In this document: positions 30,480-42,514 of the stretch, one piece after another
How the letters are laid out: each line of letters opens with the position of its first letter
Numbering within the stretch: the stretch's first letter is position 1
Source: Microvelia longipes
Taxonomy: Eukaryota; Arthropoda; Insecta; Hemiptera; Veliidae
Length of the DNA: 64,000 nt
Assembly: GCA_018340805.1 (NCBI GenBank)
Contig: JACMZG010001870.1
Location: 49,847,115-49,911,114 of the forward strand
Reading direction: 5' to 3'
Program-made: the position numbers and the translations under genes
The notes under the pieces: generated by a model
Seen by the model: only the letters and a program-made list of their open reading frames with translations
What the model was told of the DNA's origin: nothing
Database searches by the model: none

Positions 30480-33400
30480 TTCAAGCAGAAAGTAACGTCA
30501 GAAACCCTAATAGCAAAAATTTCCGACTCGTGAGTAAAGACTCGTTATGACGCCGTTGTTGAAAATCCCTTTCATACACGGACATTTTACCCCTGCCATT
30601 TGATGGCTGTTAGCTCCTTCCACTAGTGGCAAGGGATCAAGTTTTAAATGGAAGGGAGAGTGTTATAAGTATTTTCTAAGAGTTACTAAAAAAGATAAAG
30701 CCTGTGTCACGAGAGAGGTTCATACTAGAAGGTCAATTAATGTCAGAAACATCTCTTGGGGAATTTTCCTCCACTTTTCTTAACGTAGAATTTTTCTAAC
30801 ACATTTTTCCCTTCATATAGCAAAAAAATGTCTCGTCCTCTGTATCCTTATATTTTCTTGAAGGATATCATGACGTCGAGAGTAAAAAAATCCTCCTAGG
30901 ATGTTGCTCATTCCCTTTTCTTCCTTCCTCATAGCCTCACTACTTCTCCTCTCCTTCTACTGTTTCAAAGTATTTACTCACTCACCCAGGAGATTCTTTT
31001 TAGCAAAAAGAATTCCTCCGACAACCTTTCCTCAAGGTCCAACATTTTTTTTTTCCATTTTAGAAAAAAATGTTTTTTTTTATGTATACTTTCCTTTTAT
31101 TTTGATAACAAACTGAAACAATTTTTAATATAAAACACTCAAAATTATAAACAACGTTGATATACAAATATTAATTAGTCATCAATAATACAACTTTATT
31201 AGACTTCTCACCATGGGGTCAAACAATTAAACAGCACGGTTCGTGTTTTCTGTTTCAACAACATGTTCCATGTTTACATTACAGTACGCCCGATGGCATG
31301 AATACTAGGATTGCGTGTATTATAGTACCAATATTATTATCAGAACTGGTAATATTTCTTAATTTATTTTACACATTTACTATAAAAAATATAGTAAATT
31401 GTTTAATTAATTTATTTTTAAACTAACCGTTTAAAATAAAATTAAAATAATTTTATTTCGTTAAAACTAACCGTCTTAATTAATTTTCAAAACTAATAAT
31501 TTTAATTTATTTATCTTTAAAACTATGTGTGTTACTTGAGATGAATCTTGTGCTTCTAAAATGAGACTAAATACATTATTTTTTCGAAAAATTCTAGCAC
31601 AGAGATATTGCCTTCAATTCTTATATTTTAAATTAAATTTTAAATTAAATATATTTTGCTTTAAATAATAATATGAAAATAAAATAGCAACACTCCATAC
31701 TGGGAAACAATACTACACTGTGCTCGCTAAAGAAGAGGTTTAGACTTCTCTGTACTTTACTAATTTTAGTACTTAGTACTAAAGAAAACTTTAAAACATC
31801 GTTCGAAAAACTTTTAATCAAATTTTTTTTTTGATAAATTTTTAAGATTTTATGTTTGAAGAGGCGTCATTTTGATTCTATGAGTTGGATAAACCGCAAA
31901 ATTTATCCAGTTTTGACAAAAATGTATTTACAAAAACCGCAAAATTTATCCAATAACTTGGCAAAAATAAGTCCTGCAAGGACTTATTTTAGCCAAGTTA
32001 TATTGAAATTGGATCAGCCGTTTTAGCTGTGCAGGACAACTCCTTTGTTATCTAAGGCTCTCTATTTTTCTAAAAACCCGTGCTTTAAGTCTAATGAAAT
32101 ATTTAAACTGCAGAATTAGCACGATTTAATATCATATTTCGTAAAATAGTTCAATGGCAAGATATTAACTAGAATAAGTGAGAAATGCATTATTCTGTGC
32201 TAGTCTCTATAAAAAGTGGAGCTAAGCGTTAATCTAAGTATCTAATATTTATTCATAAATATATTCTACGAAGTTCGTGTAAAGAATATAATGGACTAGC
32301 ACCATCATGTGATTTTAAACTTAGTCTCTAAATTTGTGTACGTGCAATAGTACAATAATAATAACAATAATAATGCAATGTTATAATTTCAATATTATAA
32401 AAATCTTTTATTTTGATAACTAAGTCATTTATGTACAGCACACTAAAATGTATCTTGTGGTTAGCTAAAACCTTTTCTATAGGCCTGACTAAAAAGTTTT
32501 ATTATTATTCGAAAAAGATGATAGGGAACATAACTTTTCACTATATTTTGCCAAAGAAGAGAAAACTTACATCGTAATGCCTCAAGCTTACTATGAAGGG
32601 GGGTAGGGTAATGGAAACAGGAACAGAAACTAATGGTGGAAAATATTTCACTGCCCCATCTATCCCCGGAGGCCTGACGGACAGTACAACTACTCGAGAA
32701 AGCCCCAGACACAAAAAATCTTTTCTTATTTCAGACAAGTAAAGAATAGCGTATCTTGCGGGGACGTCTGTCTTTTCTGACTTGCTCTATTAGTCATTGT
32801 ATAGCGTTAATTGCACGAGGAAAAATACTCGAGTAAAGACTGATTTTAGTTAGTGTTAAAGGCAATAACAGTCAGTAGACGTTGTGAAGGTTATAACTAG
32901 GTATTGTAGTAAACGGACTGCGAGGATCATTTACAGCTTTGCAGCTCACCCTGCGAGAACAACCTTTTGAAGTGAAGATCCAGGTCTTACGGTGGTAAGA
33001 TACGAATATGTTTATAAAGAGAAATCTTGCAGAGATTTTTACTAATCATTTACTGACAGAACGAAATGCTGCTATAACGATGGCTATGAGGGTAGTCAGC
33101 TTTTAATTGATTGCTACCTATTTAGGAGGAGTGTTGAAATATTTTATTCTTATACGGTTAATATGGCAAAATTTTTATGTCAAATTAAATTTGTAGTTAA
33201 AAAAATGTATATGGGTGAGAAAACAGATCCAGAGTTATGTTTGAGTTATTCTTGTAAAAATTAATTTTCAAATACGTAGTAGAAGTATACTCGAGAAAAA
33301 ATTTTGGACACGATTGCAACTTTTAAATCTCGCCACACCACTCATCGCATACGCGAATTTGTCAGAAGGATATTCGCTAATACTGCTCTAATCATGTGAT

Positions 33401-34010
33401 ATTAAATAATTGTTTAACTATAGGAAAACTTAAGCACTCGAGGAAATGAAAACCACTCTGTTAGAGTAAGGAAACACTCGTGCTTACTGCTTCTACAAAG
33501 TAAGGAATCCCCCTACTGTGTGGTGTATGCTTCAGACACTGGAGCGCTAAGGAAGTCCTCGAGCTTACTCAAGTATTCACACTTGACTTAATTTGCAAAC
33601 AATGTGACTTTGTTCTCATTAAGATCTTAATTAAGTACTTTAATAATTTTTAATTAAACTTACATTAGATTTGTATGCTAAGCCTATAAATATCTAATAC
33701 TAGAGTCGTATAGGGACAATTGTTTTTGTTTGTTTCAAGGAAAAAACAAAAACGCAATAGTGTCTGCACTTAACATTTAAAACCTAGATGCTAAAAACGA
33801 GACCTTATAAGTGCCCAGAACATTACCGCATATGAAATGTGTATGACTTCATTAACCTACAAAATGAATCAATAATACATAAAAAAATATTAAATTGAGT
33901 TTATTTATTATTTTAGAAACATATATGCAATATAATATAATAGCATAAAAAATACCTTAAAATGTTTTGAGAGAACCCTTTGGGTTATATAACTGTAGTT
34001 ACAAACCACG
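30480..34010. other. 3.5 kb without recognised genes
   Basis: Frames such as 30901-31116 (hydrophobic, then S/F-rich) and the overlapping minus frames near 32461-32738 show no conserved motif. A short piece at about 32975-32998 ('gaagatccaggtcttacggt') resembles the edge of family C. Otherwise AT-rich unassigned DNA. Confidence 0.4.
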
Positions 34011-34014
34011 TTCT

Positions 34015-34400
34015 TGTCTCTCGCAAAATTATATTGTGTCAACTATTCATGTTTTGCAAAAGTCGGTAGTATCATAATGATATATGTTTTGCTTGCCATG
34101 CATAATGGCGGTATAAGAGCACCGCTCGTCTCTGGTAAATACTTCACATTATATTCTTCGGAATTAATTGAAGGTTAGAGAGAGTTCAGGCTCTGTCGGC
34201 GCCCTGATGAGTAAGACGTAACGAAACATAGTGGGACATGACATTATGTCGAGCCATCAATGATAACGAATGTCGAATGATGGAACAGTTCCCAGATGTA
34301 GCATTGCATTCGCTTGTTACATTTCCTTGGTGTCTCTCGCACAATTATATTGTGTCAACTATTCGTGTTTTGCAAAACTCGGTAGTATCAAAATGATATA
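34015..34400 (+). repeat. Family J element, ~317-bp unit with partial second copy
   Basis: A 69-bp segment beginning GTCTCTCGCAAAATTATATT and ending at the TAGTATC...GATATA block recurs 317 bp later (34015 and 34332), so this is one unit plus 0.2 of the next. The unit contains a hammerhead-like core. Copies: 36558-37125 (rearranged), 43655-43935, 27870-27990 (inverse). The tandem ~300-bp unit with a ribozyme resembles animal retrozymes. Confidence 0.6.
34190..34262 (+). ncRNA. Hammerhead-like core (family J)
   Basis: CTGATGA (34204-34210), stem II GUAA-GACG-UAAC (the copy at 36.85 kb reads GUUA, a perfect stem), GAAA (34223-34226), stem III ACAUA/UAUGU closing on GUC (34248-34250), then GAGCC, which can pair with GGCTC upstream. 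Core and cleavage triplet are canonical. Stem I is weak, as it requires an internal loop. Confidence 0.4.
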
Positions 34401-35265
34401 ATTCCTTTATTTATTGATAAAAAAGTACAAAAAGAAACAACAAAATGAACAGAAAAGTATGAAATGTGAGAAATGTATAAAAATTTGTGATACTCATGTT
34501 CATTTATTAACAACTACAAGATCATTAGATATGAGTGTGGGGCCAGTCTGAAGAATATGATAGTAACAAAGAATTAAGGCAAGCACAGAGCGACTAAGAA
34601 TAAGAGAAGCAAAGTAAACAAAATTGCTGCAGGATATCATCCTTGCTGCCGCGAAATATTTTACTTACAAAGCTATGAATAATGCAATAAAAAATATTGC
34701 AACGAAAATGATTAAAGTCACAGGTGATTAAAACTGATATAATTACGTTTATAAAATAGCAGACTGTTTTCAAAATCAGGTTATTAAAACCAGAGTTAAA
34801 AGTTTCATGAATGAAAGAAAAGAGGAAATAGTCAGTCGGTGCATTATTAAAAGAAAATGATTTTTTTCTACCTCACAAGCCACAAATGGGAAACCTTTTA
34901 GTTTTTAGTTTTATGATGAGTTTTCTCAAATATTTTAGAAGAAAATTTATTCATTTTCTCCTCGAATAGGTATATAGGAAAGTATTGCGTTCTCCTTACA
35001 AATTACCCGTTTTAGGCGTTTTTAAAACGTTTTAATTCAATCCGTTTGGGTGAGTAAGTTATAGCTGCTATCTCATTTACCGACTGAAACATTTTAGTTC
35101 TACCAACATTAAATTCTTAAAATAAGCATAGTAATAGACTTTTTAAAATGGTCTTTACTCTGAAAATGGACTCTTAAATGTACCAAAATTATTTTGGTAT
35201 GTATTGCCCAAGTAATCTGCGTATAATTATTTTTGCGTATTGCCCTAATAATGATAATTTTACAG
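34401..35265. other. Unassigned DNA with a small 5S-element fragment
   Basis: 34960-35035 carries 'aggtatataggaaagtattg' and 'ttacccgttttaggcgtttt', the start of the 5S-bearing element on the plus strand. No gene. Confidence 0.5.
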
Positions 35266-35269
35266 AGAA

Positions 35270-35440
35270 AGTTTCTTAATTTACCAATTTTCGTTGCGGC
35301 TGTAAATAACATTTTATAGCCAGCAGACGTAAAGTAAATGTTTTGTCGCCTTAGCAATAAAATAGCTTTTTACTAACATTTTTAAAAACTATAAAATAAA
35401 CGCTTGACAGCCGCCCTAAAAAAATCGTTTGTGTATAATT
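35270..35440 (+). repeat. Dispersed repeat I, copy 1
   Basis: 'agcagacgtaaagtaaatgt', CCTTAGCAATAAAATAG, 'tttttactaacattttt' and 'gccgccctaaaaaaatc' match 52905-53045. Confidence 0.7.
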
Positions 35441-36550
35441 AAATATAATTATAATCTGTATTTATATAAAATAGTTTTAAATCAATTATAAATCAAGCAA
35501 ACAACTTTTCATTAAATTTAATTTAATCGTTGAGTTGTTCTATTAAGACGAACCCGCCACTGCGAGATGGCGCATGTTTTTCATTCGATTATTTGTTCCC
35601 TGAAAATACTTCATCTCTTTACCCCTTTTATAGTCTTGAAAAATCTGTTTTTTCTTAATAAAAAACCCTCTCTTTTGTAATATTACTCCCTCCACCTGAT
35701 ATTTTTCTTCAAAAACATATTTTATAGAACATAAAAAATATATAATATAATGAAAATCTACGACGGAACACGCTTTAAAGAAATACATTAAAAAATCAAA
35801 TATGGCTGCCATGGAAAATCTTAATCTCCCCTCTCCCAGCCTCCTAAATGTATAATACTGAATGTATATTTTTAAGTGAATTTTCTTTTCTATATATTTA
35901 TTTTTATTACAGAAGAGGGTAATTTTTTTGCAATATTTTCCTTTATGTAGGCTTGTAGATTGGGGGGGGGGGGGATTATACTTAAAGTTATTTTGAATAT
36001 AGAAGAATATATTTTTAAAGAAACCTTGCTTCGTTATTAGACTTTTTAACTTTAAGTAAAAATTATAAAAAAAGGAACACTAATGGATTTAATTTAATGG
36101 AAACATTTTTAAATCGATTACTTTTTTTCAACAAAAAGAACTAAGTTTATAAATGTGATGTTAATCAATTTTTGTTAAGAAAAAAATGTTAAATAATTTA
36201 AATTAGAAAATAAGTGTTGTTTTTTGCAAATTTATTTTTGAAAAAGTAATAGCTAATTAAGTGGCTCGGATAACTGACTCAATGACTAGTTGTCACTTAT
36301 TGCAAAATTCGAAATCCGTTTCAGAGGTTTATAAAAAAACCTAAACAGAGGCCTTTGTATCTTGGCCACTTTTCAGTCACTGCCTCGCAGGCCTACGCTC
36401 AGAAGAAACCCCTGGTTGTTGTTTTTGTATTATTATTATTATTTATTACATTGAATTTTGCAACGTAATTAGCAAATTTTGTTCAATAGAGGTGCAATAA
36501 ATAACCCCTTCGGCCAATTACCATGCTGACTGACCGAGGAGGTTACTAAT
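35441..36550. other. AT-rich DNA, no gene supported
   Basis: Includes a G-run at about 35960 and a short 'gaaatccgtttcagaggtt' piece near 36310 resembling the family-c SINE head. The minus-strand frame 35543-35812 has no recognised motif. Confidence 0.4.
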
Positions 36551-36557
36551 ATATTTA

Positions 36558-37125
36558 TTAATATCATTTGATACTACCGAGTTTTACAAAACATAAATAG
36601 TTAAAACAATATAAGTATGCGAAAGACACTTAGGAAATGTAACAATCAATATGCAATGCTAGTATCAAATGATATATGTTTATGCTTGCCATTGCAAAAC
36701 TTAGTAGTATCAAATTATATATATTTTACTTGCCAAGCATGATGGCAGTAATAGAGCACCTCTCGTCTCCGGTAAATACTTCACATTATATTCTTCGGAA
36801 TTTTAATTAAAGGGCAGAGTGAGTTCAGGCTTTGTCAGCGCCCTGATAGTTAGACGTAACAAAATAGAGTGGAATACGACATTATGTCGAGCCATCAATG
36901 ATGACGAATTTCGATAATAGAACAGTTCCCAGATGTAGGATTTCATTTTGATTTGGAAAAGTAATAATGAAGACAGCAGTCCAAGTTATGTTAGATTATT
37001 TTATTTCATCAGAGCTTTCGCACAAGCGATGGCATTCTCAGTGAATCTAATAACAAGTAAACAAAACCAATGGAATGGATTATTACATTTCCAAGGTGTC
37101 TCTCGTGAAATTATATTGTGTCAAT
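36558..37125 (+). repeat. Family J element, rearranged copy 2
   Basis: Starts with an inverse piece (36558-36650), then a plus copy (TAGTATCAAATTATATAT, 'cctctcgtctccggtaaata', CGACATTATGTCGAGCC), ending with 'ggtgtctctcgtgaaa'. The hammerhead core is decayed (CTGATAG, GTTAGACGTAAC, AAAA). About 120 bp of another repeat (36955-37075) interrupts it. Confidence 0.65.
36955..37075 (-). mobile_element. Penelope-like terminal fragment inside family J
   Basis: Minus strand: CTGAGAATGCCATCGCTTG, TGCGAAAGCTCTGATGAAAT, then AGACAGC-type tail. The CTGA..A-U-GCC...GC-GAAA arrangement is a degenerate hammerhead of the same plan as families C, E, F and K. Confidence 0.4.
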
Positions 37126-37182
37126 AATAATAATGCCTGAAATAAAACAGTTTTTGTCTCCGGACAAAGATTAATTTTAAGA

Positions 37183-37400
37183 TAGATTAAACTTCAAATA
37201 AAGTCAGAAAAAACCAAAAACCAGGCAGCAAAAAACGGGGTTTGTCTCCGCCAGCAACGGTTTTATGAAGGTTTTTTGTCAGCAACGATTTTTGTCAGCA
37301 ATGTTTTGACTGAAGCCAGCAAACGCTATCCTAAGTGTAAAAAGATTAAACATTAAATAAAGTCAGCAAAAATCGAAGACCAGTCAGCAAAACATTAGGT
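37183..37400 (+). repeat. Tandem duplication, GTCAGCAA-rich
   Basis: 'agattaaacttcaaataaag' then 'ccaggcagcaaaa' recurs about 165 bp later as 'agattaaacattaaataaag' then 'ccagtcagcaaaa'. The words GTCAGCAA or GCCAGCAA appear at least six times. Confidence 0.65.
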
Positions 37401-38545
<1,145 letters not shown>

Positions 38546-39439
38546 CTTTTTAATACCATTATAATTTTAAATGTGGCACGCGTTTAGTAATTTATTTTGA
38601 CAAATATCAGCATTAATTAAATTCTTATGAAATGAAATTTAAATAATTTGTTTTAATAGGTAACACTATTCAATCGAGTTCAAATTTCGCGCGAGTTAAT
38701 AAGTATTTAAAGTATAAAGTAAACAAGTACATAATATTTTATTTTTATTAAGTTAAAATTAGGAAACGATAAGGAAAATTTCCGAGTTACCTTAAATGTT
38801 TTATAAAAGTTACCTCATAAATGTTTTTTTATATTTTTAATAGTTTCTTACCCATCATATACTCAACTTATGAGCGTGATTATTTAAAAACTATACAGAA
38901 TTGTTAACAAAGATCTATGTGCCCACATTTCATTGACATCAACCAATGATTACTGCAGTCATATTGTACATGTGTTGACACGTACAGACATCGAAATATA
39001 CACTCTGAGCAAAATTTCTCTAATGTAAGTCTCAATTATGCTTGCTTAATGGTCTGAGAAAGGGATTATGCAGATAAGGAACGACACGAAGACGCCATAT
39101 CTCTGAATATTATGATACAAAATCAAACAGAGCGTGGGTGTGAATCACAGATATTTATTTTTACCTGATTACCCCTCTACAGGTGGGAGATGTTATCCTA
39201 TTTAGATCTTTATTTAACTACCACCCACCTGATATAACTTGCCATTCCTTCCTTATCCTGAGAAAAGGATTAATCAGATAAATTAATCATCTTATAAACA
39301 TGGTATAACAGTGGTTTTAACTCTTTGGTTCTTAATAAAATGTCATATTTGATTAAAAAACATTGTTTAGCAATTTGTTTGTAAAATTTGGAAAAAATTT
39401 ATTCCAACAAAAATCATATACATAGTACTAGTTATATAC
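38546..39439. other. Unassigned AT-rich DNA
   Basis: No gene or repeat family recognised. Confidence 0.4.
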
Positions 39440-39552
39440 AAACGATACTTGGTTTACGTATTTATTACTTAAATGTATATACTCGATCTAAATTTGAACT
39501 CAATTAAATTATTTTTTGACTTTTTATAATTTTTTAAAAAAGACGTATACAA
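39440..39552 (-). repeat. 5S-bearing element, split copy, left part
   Basis: 'acgtatttattacttaaatg' through 'ttttaaaaaagacgtatacaa' matches the element's centre in inverse orientation. The copy resumes at 42515, after the Penelope-like insertion. Confidence 0.75.
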
Positions 39553-39599
39553 ATAATAAAAGAAAGGAAGTCTCTCCACAAAACAAAACTTTATTGGCA

Positions 39600-39640
39600 A
39601 AGCGCTTTCAACCTAACTAGAGGCCATCATCAGTGCAGAA
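39600..39640 (-). ncRNA. Hammerhead-like ribozyme core (family E), best preserved
   Basis: Minus strand: GCA then CTGATGA (39633-39627), U, GGCCU-CUAGUU-AGGUU, GAAA (39609-39606), AG-CG-CU stem III, then UUGCC. All conserved core nucleotides are present. The plus-strand partner in the right terminal repeat (about 42390-42430) is damaged: it reads CTGATAA and has a 4-nt insertion in stem II. Confidence 0.55.
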
Positions 39641-39852
39641 CCTAACAAACAAGTTACAATAGAATAAATAAAGCGAAAAAAATAAAAATACAATAAATAA
39701 AACTAAATAAATAAATATAAACATAAATAAAGCATAATGAATAAAATACATTGGAGATAAAATATGTACGTAAACATAAATAAAAAATAAATAAATAATA
39801 ACGAAATCAAATAATGAATAAAATAAAATGATAAATGAAAAAAAAAAAAATT

Positions 39853-40203
39853 ACCGTGTATGTACAATGTGGCATATGCCAAGCTGTATAGTTAGGCCAA
39901 ACTGGTAGAAATATAATTACGAGGACAAAAGAGCATAAATCAAGGGCCAACAGAAAATTTTACCAACATTTATTATATGAAAACCACTTTGATGGGCTCC
40001 ATAAAGTTGGTTGTCTTCATTTTGTAAATAAAGGTCGCAAGATGGATTTTTTAGAAAAATTAGAAATTGAAAGAAGTCAGAACAGAGTTGGCGATCTGAA
40101 CATAAATGAGAGAGGGGAATCTACGCCCTTACTGAGAGCTATGCTACAAGCGCCGTCGCCTCCTACTGTCAGTCTGACTCTAATACCTAATAAGAAAACA
40201 TAG
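39853..40203 (+). pseudogene. GIY-YIG endonuclease domain of a Penelope-like element
   Basis: The frame reads VYVQCGICQAV-stop-LGQTGRNIITRTKEHK, then FYQHLLYENHFDGLHKVGC, and ends IPNKKT-TAG (40201-40203). 'Y-L/I-GQTGR...T-R..EH' is the GIY-YIG nuclease signature used by Penelope-like retroelements for target nicking. The in-frame TAG (39889-39891) sits where the second conserved Y would be. Only the C-terminal endonuclease remains. The same C-terminal residues recur in 4511-4798. Confidence 0.8.
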
Positions 40204-40336
40204 ACCAATAATCAAATTAATAATAAAAAAATAGACTCACTTCTCTACTTCTTTAACATTTCAACGGTAATTTTTTTTTTCATTTATCATTTTATTTTAT
40301 TCATTATTTGATTTCGTTATTATTTATTTATTTTTA

Positions 40337-40440
40337 GCGAATTTTCATAATGAAAATGACGCTTATGAGGTTGTTCGGATGACGGAAGTTGAGGGTGGGA
40401 GTGAGCGGAATCGGTTCCTATTGGCTTCCTGATAACAAAA
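40337..40440 (-). mobile_element. SINE family c tail fragment
   Basis: Minus strand: AAGCGTCATTTTCATTATG, AAAATTCGCTAAAAATAAAT. It sits at the left edge of the block interrupting the right Penelope-like terminal repeat. The upstream part lacks a clear B box. Confidence 0.5.
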
Positions 40441-40463
40441 TAATTGTCCCAAAAAAAATAATT

Positions 40464-40464
<1 letters not shown>

Positions 40465-40498
<34 letters not shown>

Positions 40499-40830
40499 GT
40501 ATGTAAGAGTTTCTACCCTTTCGTATGGCGAACGATAACTCTCGAAGGCGTTCTCAAATTGAAACGAAACTTTGCAAATCGCGAGATGTTGAGGAGGTTA
40601 CGAGGCCTATTGTTTATAAAAACATTATGACGTCATCAATCAAAGTTATGACGTCATGAAAAAAAAATTTTTTTGAAACTTGAAATGGCTTTAAAACAAG
40701 GTATTTCGTGGTTAGGTAGACGGCTAGCTGAATCGATTAAGACCAATTTCAGCTCAATCGAACCATCACAAATGGCGCAAACAGTATACATATATATATA
40801 ATGTTGTATATATGTATACGTCCAGGTCAA
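40465..40830 (+). repeat. Repeat family H, copy with two CRE octamers
   Basis: Follows a (TA)n/(TGTA)n tract. 'acgataactctcgaaggcgt', 'aattgaaacgaaactttgca', TTATGACGTCATCAA (40628) and TTATGACGTCATGAA (40649), then 'tcagctcaatcg'. Similar to 56489-56830. Another block with 'gaccggtttcagctcaatca' lies at about 41045-41080. Confidence 0.65.
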
Positions 40831-40882
40831 AGACTTGTACGATATCTGTTGGGTTTAGTAGTGTTAGAGGGTGGGGATATAG

Positions 40883-40890
40883 TATAAAAG
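40883..40890 (+). promoter_or_regulatory. TATA-box-like TATAAAAG
   Basis: TATAAAAG lies 62 bp upstream of an ATG in good context (40952). The interval is GC-richer than its surroundings and reads like a promoter plus short 5' UTR. Function is inferred only. Confidence 0.3.
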
Positions 40891-40951
40891 ATGGACCTCT
40901 ACCGCTTGCTCCATCCTGGTAACCCTGCTGTCCCAGAGAGACAGGACAAAA

Positions 40952-41122
40952 ATGGCTTCCACTAAACCACGCCGAGCAAAGCAGGCCCGTAAAGCGGAAG
41001 AACCTCGAAGTAGTCTTTATATGGTCAAAGTCATTCTAAAACGATTGCGACCGGTTTCAGCTCAATCAGACAATCCTAAGATAGATGGTTCACTCCCGAG
41101 TGTAGTAGGAACACTCAATTGA
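40952..41122 (+). CDS. Small basic ORF, unknown, possibly a captured gene 5' end
   Basis: ATG in context ACAAAAATGG. The first 20 codons read MASTKPRRAKQARKAEEPRS, very basic, with GC-rich codons unlike the neighbourhood. The frame then runs into repeat-family-H sequence ('RLRPVSAQSDN' is a translation of that repeat) and stops at 41120-41122. A plausible reading is a fragment of a gene (promoter, 5' UTR, first codons) picked up by a transposable element. I do not recognise the protein. Confidence 0.25.
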   Translation: MASTKPRRAKQARKAEEPRSSLYMVKVILKRLRPVSAQSDNPKIDGSLPSVVGTLN

Positions 41123-41149
41123 CAAGTTTGTGTTTATGATTTAAGTTGG

Positions 41150-41400
41150 GGGCCTCATCACTAGAGTCTTGAATAGCGCTAGTAGTAAAAATATATTTGC
41201 TCTATTCTCTACTAGATTGTGCTGTAGTATTTGTTTAAAAACAAACAGTTGCCAATCGTTTAGTAAAATAAAATAAAAGTAAACAAAGATCTATGGTATG
41301 CTGTAGTATTCGCGATGTATTTTTGTTTGATAAAACTTGGGGGCCTCATCACGCAAAGCAGCACCATCGTTCTCTTAAAAAAATAACAATAATTAATTTT
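41150..41400 (+). repeat. Partial tandem duplication
   Basis: 'agttgggggcctcatcac' (about 41152) recurs as 'acttgggggcctcatcac' (about 41336), and TGTGCTGTAGTATT recurs as TATGCTGTAGTATT. Confidence 0.6.
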
Positions 41401-41446
41401 TAGTTTTTTAGACTTAACATTTAAATTTGCTATCTGAGTATAACAT

Positions 41447-41710
41447 CTCGGGTTGGCGCAAACGGATAAGTAAAGGAAACAAACAAAAATTGAAACTCTG
41501 ACATTAGAGGTTCAAATCCAAGGGGGGGACGACAGAATGGGTGAAGTAAGAGTGAGAAATTAATTTTTTCACTTTTTACCAATTCTTATAGAGCTTTCTT
41601 GGATCACTCATCCATCGACTCCTCATCATTTCTAGCGCTGAAAAGCGGATGAAAAGACTTGATTACCCTCAACAGCTCGTTGTTTGGTTGAATAAAAATA
41701 AATAAATAAA
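41447..41710 (+). mobile_element. tRNA-derived SINE candidate (family e)
   Basis: A box TTGGCGCAAACGGATAAG and B box AGAGGTTCAAATCC are about 45 bp apart, the tRNA-like spacing. A body and an AATAAAAATAAATAAATAAA tail follow. No TSD confirmed. Confidence 0.5.
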
Positions 41711-41820
41711 ATGTCAGAAATAAAAATATGTGACAGTTTCACGCTGTCACCACTAGACTGTTTTACTTGAGCCTCCTGCATCTCATCAACTATTTTTTTT
41801 AAAATCTTTGAGTGAGCCAT
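41632..41820 (-). CDS. Short frame, unknown (doubtful)
   Basis: Begins MAHSKILKKIVDEMQEAQVK, which looks protein-like for about 30 residues, then runs into the A/T-rich SINE tail. No family recognised. It may be a coincidental frame or a remnant exon. Confidence 0.12.
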   Translation of the reverse strand: MAHSKILKKIVDEMQEAQVKQSSGDSVKLSHIFISDILFIYFYSTKQRAVEGNQVFSSAFQR

Positions 41821-42002
41821 CTATGTTAATATTGTTTATCTATGATCCTAAGTGAAGGAAACGGTATTTTTATTTAAAAACAAAAATCATGAATATATTT
41901 TTGTTTATAATGCTTGTTAGTTTTAATATTATAGCATACTATTAATAATAAAGTATTAATAAAATCTTAATTAGTAAAATCAAATTTGTGAGAAAGCCTC
42001 TC

Positions 42003-42240
42003 AGGCCCGCGAAGCGGGCCTGTGTGGAGAGGCTGTGAAAATTCGCTAGGTACTTGGCAAAATGCCATGTAACAAGAACAATAATGAAACAACACATCAT
42101 ACAAAACAACCACAATGTGGCCGCGAAGCGGCCACAGGGAGGCCCCCGGGCCGCGAAGCGGCCCGGTGGGCCGACGCCGCGGAGCGGACGAGGCGCGAAG
42201 CGCCGAGGCCGCGTAGCGGCTACGGGCCGAAGGCCCGTAT
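42003..42240. repeat. Cluster of GC-rich GNA-loop hairpins
   Basis: Back-to-back hairpins: GGCCCGCGAAGCGGGCC, GTGGCCGCGAAGCGGCCAC, GGGCCGCGAAGCGGCCC, GGCGCGAAGCGCC, GGCCGCGTAGCGGCT and CGGGCCGAAGGCCCG. The core GCGAAGC is a known exceptionally stable DNA mini-hairpin. Two overlapping plus-strand frames (42054-42371, 42062-42322) are made by this composition and are not called. Confidence 0.9.
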
Positions 42241-42514
42241 TTTATTTATGTTTACGTACATATTTTATCTCCAATGTATTTTATTCATTATGCTTTATTT
42301 ATGTTTATATTTATTTATTTAGTTTTATTTATTGTATTTTTATTTTTTTCGCTTTATTTATTCTATTGTAACTTGTTTGTTAGGTTCTGCACTGATAATG
42401 GCCTCTAGTTAGATTGCTTTGAAAGCGCTTTGCCAATAAAGTTTTGTTTTGTGGAGAGACTTCCTTTCTTTTATTATTTATGATGGACTCCATTCACGCT
42501 CATTCTACTAGTAT

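Noticed and set aside
32461..32738. Overlapping minus-strand frames that might be exons
   Set aside because: Two frames are open over the same bases, neither with conserved motif, splice signals or supporting neighbours.
42054..42371. 105- and 86-codon R/A/G/P-rich frames
   Set aside because: Produced by the GC-rich hairpin cluster; two overlapping frames are equally open, and codon choice follows the palindromes.
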